A program made the translations under genes and the position numbers. The notes below the pieces were generated by a model. It was not told the DNA's origin. It did not search any database and was given only the letters and a program-made list of their open reading frames with translations. 64,000 nt of DNA from Nannochloropsis salina CCMP1776 (lineage: Eukaryota > Sar > Eustigmatophyceae > Eustigmatales > Monodopsidaceae), in assembly GCA_004565275.1 (NCBI GenBank), contig SDOX01000009.1:356007-420006 (forward strand), given 5' to 3'. This document shows, one piece after another, positions 55,658 to 64,000 of this stretch. Within the stretch, counting starts at the first letter, position 1. Each line of letters begins with the position of its first letter.

Positions 55658-58175
55658 CTACTTGATAGCATCCGTCTGCGCGTCTGGATGGGCCCGCTTA
55701 AATGCGTCTAAGCCCGATATTTCCTTCTCGACACGAATGAGTGTCGGGTATACTGACAGATCAACTCCAAAGCGCCTCGCATTGTAAAGCTGGGGCACCA
55801 AGGCGGCATCAGCGAAAGAAATGCGGTTGCCAACGCAGTACTTGCCCGCGAGACCCTTCACGATACTTTCCAAAGCCGCGAGTCCCCTGATGTGACATTT
55901 TGGGCCCGAGAAAAGATTGACTACTCATAAGTAAGCGTGGGAGTGCACGGAAAGGTCCAGCGAGAGCCTGGTCTTTCGTTTGAGACTTACGTGACAATAG
56001 CGTCTCGGCCGAAGTCCTTGCCATCCAAGGCACCTCCCGACTTGGCAGTTATGGTGCTCATGGTCGCCAAGTTCTGTAACGGCTGAATCCCAGAGTTCAC
56101 GATCTCTGCCACGCGTCGCACTTGAGCCCGCTTCAATGGAGCCTCTGACCCGCCTCTGGGTAGCATGGGCTTTGTCTGTTATGTAGGACGATGAAGCCTT
56201 CCTTAGCCACCCCATCTAAGCATAGCAAGAGGACCTTTCTTTCCCTTTAAGCCTTCCGAGACACAGTCCATACCTCAGGGAATGCCTCATCTAAAAATTC
56301 AATGATAGCTAAGCTTTGTGTCAGCACAACCTTGCGGCCCGTGGCCAAGTCACAAATTTCAAACGTTGGGACCTGCCCGAGGGGATTCAGGGCTGCATAC
56401 CTGTGTTAAATATTGGATTCGCAGCGTGAATTGACATCCTGGTTTCACGCACCCTCCAGATCTTGCACTTACGCGCTAGAATTCTGTTCGCCCTCAACTA
56501 GGTGCACGGGCACATATTCATATTCTAAATCCTTCCATTCTAGAGCGATGCGGACGCGCCACGTTGCGGAAGAGCGCCAGTAGCCGTGGAGACGAAGACC
56601 TCCATACCTCACAGGGGGCCCTTCTGGCGCCAGCAGGCTCGAGACTTTGGTTCCCGCGGGCAGTACACGCCCTTCGCATACGCCGAAGCCCACTCGAAAA
56701 TCTTTCCCTTGGCTCCAGCCGCGGAGGACCACGGAGTCCCCGTCCCTCAGAAATTTCCTAGTGGGCCCGTCCCCCACTTCCACCTCTCGACTACCTTTCC
56801 AGCTAAGCTCCAAAAGGGAGCCTAGCGAGCTGTCATCGGTCCCGCTGATCGTGCCGCTGCCCAACAGGTCGCCAGGTCGGAGATTGCAGCCCGTGACACT
56901 GTGGTGCACCAGCTGCTGCCGGATCGTCCAGTACAGGTGTCGGAAATTTGAACGAGAAATAGGATGAGGGAATGGCAGGCCAGCTGATTGCAATGATACC
57001 TCTAGGTGAATGTCATAGGAAGCGTAGTCTGGGTCGCGGAGGTACGGGAGCGGCACGGGGTTGTCCTGAGTGCAGGCGCTTGTGGGGCAGAGGAAGGGCC
57101 TGAGGGCGTCCAGAGTCACCACCCACGGGCTAATGGAGGTGGCGAAGTTCTTGGCTGTGAACGGACCAAGCGGCACGTATTCCCATTTTTGGATGTCCCG
57201 TGCGCTCCAGTCATTCATCAGGACCAACCCGAACAAGTGCTCGTCCGCCTCTGCCATGGTCAGGGGCTGGCCAAGAGGGTTAGGCGCACCACCGACGAAG
57301 GCCCCAACCTCCATTTCGAAGTCAAGCAGCCGCGAGGGGCCATATATTGAGCCTTTTTTCTGTTTGTATGGGCAGTTATCATAGTACGGGGAAATGTGAC
57401 GAACGAAATGGAAGAATAAACCGTCAGCGGGAAGATGCGGAAGGAAGGCGCATTCATCCCTCCAAGATGTTTAGACCTCGCATATGTCCCTACCACCCCA
57501 TGCATTACACACGTACATCATCTGTAGAATCAGCCTGTAGCTGTCCTTGAGGACGAATAACTGGAGTGCCCGAGATGACGACGCTTGAAGCTCGCCCATG
57601 GTAGCCTACTGGGAGATGGAGCCAATTAGGCTGCAGGGCATTTTCTTTGCCTCTGAACATAATGCCTACGTTCGTAGCATGCTCCCGCGATGAGTAAAAG
57701 TCCGTGTAGTCTCCTATGCGCGCTGGTAAATGCATCTTCACGTTGTGGAATGGCAAAAGAGTTCGCGCACGCAAAGCAGCGTCTTCTTGGAGCAGGGGCT
57801 CTCCCTTTGAAAGCACCTGCCGAATTGCAGCACGTGCAGACGTCCAAACAGCTCGGGGCTGCCCCATAAATGCGTTCAATGCGGCTTCATGGAAGCAGCT
57901 GGCATCAAAACTGATGGGTTATAAGCAAAGCAATCAATGAGGAAAAATGTCAACCTCCTACCTCTCCCTGACCTCCGGAATTACCTGAAGATGTCTGTCT
58001 CTGATGCGAGCACCGATAAATCTAGAACCCAATCACCGATTGCAACGCCCACTCGAGGCGCTGAGTGAGCAGTCGAAAAGATACCATACGGCAAATTGTG
58101 GTACGAGAAGTCGTGGTCCGGCTTGATGTCTAGGAAGCACTCCGCTTCCTCCTCGTTCCCCAATGACGTTACCAT
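55658..58175 (-). CDS. Bifunctional fumarylacetoacetase - maleylacetoacetate isomerase (FAH-GSTZ fusion)
   Basis: Carries the last two steps of tyrosine/homogentisate breakdown on one chain. Exons 58175-57985, 57910-57517, 57359-56473, 56400-56274, 56175-55991, 55886-55658; about 670 residues. Residues 1-440 are FAH: DHDFSYHNLPYGIFST, GVAIGDWVLDLS, MHLPARIGDYTDFYSS, NALQPNWLHLPVGYHGRASS, LMNDWSARDIQKWEYVPLGP, CNLRPGDLLGSGTISG, then LPAGTKV. Residues from about 445 are a zeta-class GST / MAAI: LHGYWRSSATWRVRIALEWK (the SSCSW motif with Cys replaced by Ala, both serines kept), TQSLAIIEFLDEAFPE, GGIQPLQNL-like SGIQPLQNL, AGKYCVGNRISFADAALVPQ and FGVDLSVYPT. The FAH end and MAAI start lie in the same exon (57359-56473) without a stop, so the fusion does not depend on a splice call. 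No targeting signal is evident; cytosol expected. Confidence 0.93.
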
Positions 58176-58879
58176 GCTGGACTTTTTTAATCAATCTCGG
58201 GTCACGACAGGCGTCCCTGTGCTATTTATGAAGAGGATGAACGTAAAATTGCTCGTGAATTGTGACCCTCTGCGCAGGTTGTAAACGGCACGCAGTTTGA
58301 TGGTGTCTTCGGCTCGCGATGGGGAGATTTGGAGCAGAGCGAGTCTGGCGATGCTCACTGGGAAGTGGCGCCCCCAGCGGGGGAAAGGAAACAAGGAAAG
58401 AAACGGAAGATTGAGAACTTGGAGATTCTCGAGTAAATGACCAAAGCGAAGTGAAATAAGGGTTGCATTGCTTCTGTTTAGTCGGCCCTATCTACCGATA
58501 CATGTGAAAGTAAAGCACCTGTAAAGTGCCGGGGCACTACGCGTCGCCTAAGCTGCATGTGCTGTCGCTCACGCATGAGGAAGGCTACAGAGGTGAAAGC
58601 CTCGTGTTAGCTCATCACCGCTACGGTCGCAACAGATTCGTTGCCAGAGGATCACTTTTTTGTTTCTCTCTTGGTGTGAGGAATTTGTGCGTCTAATCGG
58701 TGCTATGTGCATCGCCCACTTCTTTGATTGCTTACGCATCCCAACCGCCTCTTTTCTTGAGCCTACTTTCCGCCTCGAAATTCTCCCTGAGACACAAGTA
58801 TTTCCACACGCTTCATAACGGGTAAACCCAGGAATGGAGGTGATTCGGAGACTATCTATGTATACCCCCAGCTCATTGG
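58176..58879. other. Intergenic region FAH-MAAI / GSK-3
   Basis: About 700 bases between two minus-strand genes; 5' flank of FAH-MAAI and 3' flank of GSK-3. No gene or repeat recognised. Confidence 0.45.
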
Positions 58880-60478
58880 TCAGGCTGTCCCGCCTGTGGC
58901 GCCTATCACTTGGCTTTGCAAAGCGTGCGCACGGTCTTCTTCTCTCTCGCTTCCGTCTCCTCCGTCCTTTCCCCCCTCTCCTCCGCCACCGTCACGAGCC
59001 GCAGGTACTGCCCTTCCACTGCCCAAGGCACTCTTCGACGATTCCTTCCCTAGCGTCACTGAAGGCGAGGGAGTACAAGCCCCAGCCTCCTGTTTCTCGC
59101 GCTCCCCGCTCAACGCAACGCCACCGGCATGGGGCGGCATCAGAGCATTAAGGAGACCGGGGGGCGCGGCGCGCATCTCCGTCTCTGTAAAGTTGAAGAG
59201 AGGTGGCAAAAGGCGCCCGTCGGACAGGCGGGTGTTCGGGTCCCGGAGCTCATCGAAGAAGGCGTGAGCGCAGCTCTCGATGGGCCGTATTCGTCTTTCA
59301 GGTGCATAGGCAAGCATACGGGCGACCACGTCGATAGCTTCATGGGGCAAGCGTGAGCGGAAAACCTTGTTCCAGGGGTGGGCCTTGATTTGAGGGAATT
59401 TGAACTCGGTGTAGTTCGAGTTCATCGCCTTGATCTCCTCCCGCGTGGGCGTGCCCAGCACCTTGATTATCTCCACCAGCTGGTCCACGCCAGAGTCCCC
59501 GGGAAATAGCGGGTGCCCAAGTAGGAGCTCGGCCGCTACACACCCCTCGCTCCATATGTCGATGGCGGTGGTGTAGGCCGTGGACCCGAAGATAAGCTCG
59601 GGCGCTCGATAGTAGCGGCTACAAATGTAGGAGACGTTAGGTTCACCCTTGACGAGAAATTTGGCGCTACCGAAGTCGCAGAGCTTGAGGACGTGCGTAG
59701 TCGGGTCCAGCAGGAGGTTCTGGGGCTTGATGTCACGGTGGCAGATCCCCAACCCGTGAATGTGGGCCAGGGCGCGGGCAAGCTGGTAGACGTAGAGCTT
59801 GACGTGCAGGAGGGGCACTGCCTGCTTGCTTTTCTGGTGCTGACGAGAGACAGAGTAAACGGTTTCAGGGATGTACTCGAGGACGAGATTCAGGTATAGC
59901 TCTTCGGCCTTCTCGCCGTTCGAATAGAAGCACTGCTTCAGCACCACGATGTTCGGGTGGGGGAGCTTTACCAGCTGTTTCATGATCTGCAGCTCTCGAT
60001 TCTTAAAGCGCTTGTCCTGCAGCACCTTCTTGATGGCCACCACCTCCCGGGTCTCAAGCTCCGTCGCCTGGAACACAACGCCAAACGACCCGTGCCCGAT
60101 GATGCGCTCAGCCGAGTAGGAGATGGTCTGCTCCTCTCCCTGTCCTTGCCCGCCCCCGCCCCCTCCGCTAGCCGTGGTGCTGCCGAGCGACGCCGTAGCT
60201 CCGTTGCCCGCGGCATTGCCTAGCTCCGGAGGCCGGAGTCGCGCCGTGGTGGAGCTCGGAGCAGATTTTGCGTCCTCTTGCCCGCTCTAGAGTGAATGTG
60301 CACGGGACAATCCGACCAAGATCAGTAAAGCATCTAACAGAACATACGGGAATACATGGGCTTTTGATGAAGTCAATTATCTGCGATATCGCTTAAAGCT
60401 TGGTTATCGACATCTCATGCGACTAATATTACTTCGCTTTGTACTCACCACTATCCCCTGACAATTACCGACCTGCAT
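58880..60478 (-). CDS. GSK-3 family protein kinase (shaggy-like)
   Basis: CMGC Ser/Thr kinase in signalling. Main exon 60286-58880; a proposed first exon 60478-60449 ([10 protein letters not shown], donor gtg|gtgagt) joins it in phase 0, total about 478 residues. Kinase motifs: [13 protein letters not shown] (glycine loop), [10 protein letters not shown] (ATP lysine), [14 protein letters not shown] (catalytic loop), [26 protein letters not shown] (activation loop with the GSK-3 tyrosine and primed-substrate arginine context), [15 protein letters not shown] and [18 protein letters not shown] Gly/Ser-rich N-terminal linker of about 50 residues precedes the kinase, and an unusual low-complexity tail of about 80 residues (Gly/Asp/Arg-rich) follows it. 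Another donor-like site at about 60617 suggests alternative first exons or a leader intron. Confidence 0.93.
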
Positions 60479-61701
60479 AGCTACAAAGCAAATACGGCTC
60501 CTTTTGATATGTCGATTTTTCTAGCGGGTGCGAATGCTGGTCTGACTATCAGATAATAAGCAGAGAAGAGATGAGAAAAAATCAAGAACTCCGGCTTATA
60601 AGCATTTCGTGCACTCACCTTTCCACGAAGTTCTTATCTCGCCACGACCTCGAGAGCCATAATCACGGCTATTGAAGCCGTCTCTACACTGTCAGCGTGG
60701 TGCTGACCGCAAAGCAGAGTGCAAAGCGTTGCGCTCGTAGTGCTCACGTTCTCCACACGAAGTGACACTTGTCGTTCCCTAAAATCGTTGGGCCGACACT
60801 ACAATGCACTCGTATTGTGCGTGCCTGTGTGTTATCTACGCGGAACCAAGTCACGCTCCGAGAAGTGTTTTGACGTTGGAGACAAATGAGCATCCCCATG
60901 CAAGGAAGCGAAAAGTGAAGGCGAGACCATGATCACGCAGGGCGACTTCTGAAGAGGTGGCACTTGGGCGCATAAGGGCTTTCACAGGTCCACGAATTTA
61001 TGGGTTTGGCCTTCTACAAAGCCTGATAGTAGATGATACAAGCGAAGGAAAAGCACACTCTCTTGCATGCTGTCAAGGTCCTGCGCCATCTCAAGATAAT
61101 CGCAGCCGGTTTCAACGTGCAGGCCCCGGCCGGGCTTCTTTCTGTTCGCGCTCGTGTCCCCCCCCCCATCCGGGGGCCTAAAACATCATAAGGTTTCCCC
61201 CCCGGAGTGCGAGCGCGATAATAATGGATAGGCGAGGACGTCCGCGTGAGCGCCGACAAGATTCCTAGCCAAGCACTCTACCTCTGCTGTGCTGCTGAGT
61301 ACGTATTTATTGCCGGTTTTGGGGGATCAAATAAGCTATGCATGTTGGGGTCGATTGTCCTCATCGATCGTGTTGGGGTCGTAAAACATCAAATCAGCCC
61401 AAGCTCATCCGAAATGAACGGGGAAGGAAGATCGAAGAGCGTGGGATGGAAAGGCGCCTCGCCTCCGGATCCCTCCATATTTTCTCCCACTTCCTGGTTT
61501 TGGCATTTTAAAATCCTTTGCCGTAGTCCTGTTATATACCAAGTGTGCATGAAAATCACGCGATTGCGAATGTATTGCCGATGCCGTTAGTGTGGGCAAG
61601 AGTTTCGCGGCGGGGCCCATGTGTAACGTCTTCCGCCGCCCGAAACAACATCTTGGCATTATCTGAACACTACGCGTGCCAACAATACACAACAGGACGC
61701 A
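60479..61701. other. Divergent intergenic region GSK-3 / TM9SF
   Basis: About 1.2 kb with the promoters of both genes and probably a 5'-leader exon of GSK-3 (donor-like gtgagtgc at about 60617, minus strand). Short frames such as 61246-61590 have no resemblance. A C/G run (ccccccccc at about 61160) is the only simple sequence noticed. Confidence 0.45.
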
Positions 61702-64000
61702 ATGAAACAGTTTCGAGTAAGCTATGTGCTAGGCGCCTTTGCAGCACTCACGCTTTTGCCGGCTCTGTCCTCTGGTAAGTCTCCGACTTAATGAGAGAAA
61801 TACATCTCATTGCGGAATTGTGCTGGGCGAGGACATCAACGTGCCAAAAATATGGATATTGAGCTTTTCGTACGATATTCAGCAGCTCATTGCTATGTCA
61901 CGTAGAAGCTATCTGCATTTTATGCAGATGTTAAGGCCCGGAAGGAGGGCGCATTTCACTTGTCTCCAGATTTCAAATTGAACGAAGAGCTTTCCTTACA
62001 TAAAATCCATTCCCACCTTCCTTCACACAAAATCCAGCGGAAGAAGGACGAAAGTTTCAAATGCACGAGCGCGTACCTGTTATTGTAAACAAAGTGGGAC
62101 CCTTCAACAATCCATCGGAGACATATCAGTACTATTCCCTGCCTTACTGCAAAGAAGGCAGCGGAGGCGTATCCCGGCGTGAACGCCACGGCTTAGGCGA
62201 GCTCCTGGTTGGAGACCGGAAGGTGGTGTCCCCTTATGAGGTCAATTTTCTGGATAGCTTTACATGGCGCTTACTTTGTAAAGTGGAGCTTTCTGAAGAA
62301 GACGTACGTAAGCGGATTGTGGAAAATGAGCATGAGCTGTAGGAGCCTCTCAGCAGACGCATAGCATGATGACTGTCCTTGGTTTTCCATTTGATTTACG
62401 AACAGAAAAAAACCTTTGCCGAGGCGATCGAAGACGAATACTACTTCGAGATGTTTGTGGACGGCCTTCCGATGTACGGCTACGTTGGCGAGGTATGTGC
62501 GACCTGATCGCCACTACTAGATATTTGCGAGCGCGTGATATCTAGTAACAAGCACGTCGTCGTTTAACCTGACAATCGCTTAGTGTGTGCCCCCAAAAAG
62601 ATTTGAGTTTATTGGCGACTCGGAGATCTTTTTCATCTCCTTTCTGCCTTGCCTCTTTGGTGTGTACAATAACATAACACTTATATTTACACGTCCACAT
62701 CTCATAACTGTAGCCGGAAGGACAGGCTCCCATTCTGGGTCATACATTCGAAGGCTCGCACACATTTCTTTACCCGCATTTGCACTTCTCCATCGGCTAC
62801 AACAAAGATCAGATCGTTAGCGTGAACGTGACCACCCTGAACCAGCGCAAGGTGGAGATTCTGGACCCCAACCTCAAGGAGGTGGAGTTTTCTTACTCGG
62901 TGGACTGGATTGAAGAGCCTCAGCTTGCATGGGCCGATCGTATGCTCCGGTATGCTGACTCGCGTTTCATCCCCTCCACCTTCGAGGTCCGTGTCTGACC
63001 ACTGGAAGGAAGGGGCGCGAGACGAGAGGTGCATTGCGAGCTGACCGTGCTTCTGACCAAATTTTCCTTGCCGATACCCTCTCTAATCTCTTCTCGTGCA
63101 CACCTACCGTAGATCCATTGGCTTTCGATTATAAACTCATTCGTGTTGGTTTTGCTCTTGACGATATTCTTGACCATCATCCTTATGCGTGTACTCAAGA
63201 ACGATGTCTCCCGGTACATGGAAATCGACAACGATGAAATTTTGGAGGAGGAGAGCGGGTGGAAGCTTATTCACGGTGACGTGTTCCGCTTCCCATCGCA
63301 TATCAATCTCCTTGCTGCCTTGATAGGCAGCGGCGTGCAGGTAAGTCTGGTTCTCGGCTACAATTTTGTCGCCAGGACACAAATTGCCTGCTGTTTGCAT
63401 CAGCTTGACGTTCATATGGCCTCTTCATTTTTCTCTCGTCTTTCGCTCAGCTCTGTGCTACCACGGCCCTTCTGCTGATTTGCGCTTTGAGTGGGGTCTT
63501 TCGGGCAACCAAGCGAGGTTCCATTTTGACGGCCCTGCTCCTCATCTACGTCCTTACATCCTTCATTACTGGGTACATTTCTGCACGACTTTACCGACAA
63601 ATGGGGGGGAAAAACTGGACCTGGAATATTATAACTGCTGCGCTTGTATTTCCTGGGCCCCTTGCCCTCGTCTGGTCATTCCTCAATTCCGTGGCTTGGA
63701 GCAATGCTTCTACGGCGGCCTTGCCTGCAGCCACCGTCTTCATCATCCTCGGTCTTTTCATTTTTGTTTCTTTCCCCTTGAGTGTTGTAGGCGGTATTGC
63801 AGGACGCAACTCAGCTGGAGACTTCGACGCCCCCTGTCGGACAAAGAAGGTTGCCCGCGAGGTAGGTAATAGTGAAGGAGTATCAAGCAGACCCGTATTG
63901 GGAGGGTCTGAGACTGTTGCCCAGATGGAACTTGCCAAATATATGATGCCCCCGGATACGAATCGACTCGAACACTCTCTAGTCTTCGCGATTAGGCGGT
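61702..64000 (+). CDS. Transmembrane 9 superfamily protein (nonaspanin/EMP70), 3' end beyond the window
   Basis: A Golgi/endosomal nine-span membrane protein. Exons seen: 61702-61774, 62038-62303, 62406-62492, 62714-62986, 63113-63340, 63451-63861 (446 codons), then a gtaggt donor and the window edge. Exon 1 encodes a signal peptide (SYVLGAFAALTLLPALSS). The lumenal domain shows VPVIVNKVGPFNN, YYSLPYCKE, FAEAIEDEYYFEMFVDGLP, YGYVGE, HLHFSIGYN and VEFSYSVDW. Membrane segments start at IHWLSIINSFVLVLLLTIFL; then a family-typical cytosolic loop with GWKLIHGDVFRFP, and ISARLYRQMGGKNWTWN, the conserved loop after the fourth span. The remaining spans and the C-terminal sorting signal lie to the right of the window. 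Confidence 0.92.

Noticed and set aside
55383-55787. 134-residue plus-strand frame
   Set aside because: Largely antisense to the last exon of the FAH-MAAI gene; the sense strand has clear GST similarity.
1-64000. CRISPR arrays, bacterial operons, rRNA or tRNA genes, retroelements or viral remnants
   Set aside because: No spaced repeat array, no reverse transcriptase, integrase, transposase or capsid motif, and no tRNA-like TpsiC arm with a matching cloverleaf was noticed by eye. A tRNA scan and a repeat-library search would settle this.

Overview
The window is nuclear DNA from a eukaryote, most likely a photosynthetic stramenopile (ochrophyte) alga. The evidence is: genes split by short GT-AG introns (about 70-370 bp); a lycopene beta-cyclase, a PsbP-family lumen protein and a folate/biopterin transporter whose N-termini carry an ER-type signal peptide before a transit-like stretch, as expected for a plastid inside the ER; a fused TrpE-TrpG anthranilate synthase with a similar leader; and a PH-FYVE-PI4-kinase. 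I cannot name the genus from sequence alone. No operons, rRNA, tRNA, CRISPR, retroelement or viral element was seen.

Layout, left to right. 0-8 kb: pantothenate kinase (+) convergent with an intronless PI4-kinase (-). 8-20.6 kb: SKP1 (+), eIF3m (-), PIG-L deacetylase (-), folate/biopterin MFS transporter (-), ADP/ATP carrier (+), PsbP-like protein (+), mitochondrial pyruvate carrier MPC2 (-). 20.6-31.7 kb: an unresolved small locus, one full-length ABCG transporter (-, eight exons, one intron filled with a triplet-repeat array), a 2.3 kb gene-poor stretch, histone H2B (+), and a 2 kb gene-poor stretch. 31.7-38.7 kb: CCDC25 (+), lycopene cyclase (+), EAPP-like protein (-). 38.7-49 kb: a TCP11-family protein (+), a large NACHT/coiled-coil protein (-) with a second triplet-repeat intron, and DCAF13/Sof1 (+). 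49-64 kb: fused anthranilate synthase (+), TIM23 (-), threonine synthase (+), a fumarylacetoacetase-maleylacetoacetate isomerase fusion (-), GSK-3 kinase (-), and a TM9SF nonaspanin (+) cut by the right edge.

The genes are mostly housekeeping and not one pathway. Links between them are loose: mitochondrial import and metabolism (ADP/ATP carrier, MPC2, TIM23), plastid pigment and amino-acid metabolism (lycopene cyclase, PsbP, anthranilate synthase, threonine synthase), and tyrosine breakdown by one bifunctional polypeptide. Exon-intron models were made by hand by requiring GT/AG ends, frame continuity across junctions and agreement with remembered family sequences; individual junctions may be off by a base or by a nearby alternative site, and several 5' ends are unresolved. 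The most noteworthy items are the FAH-MAAI fusion, the PH-FYVE-PI4K architecture, the NACHT/coiled-coil protein, and the two introns built of trinucleotide repeats.
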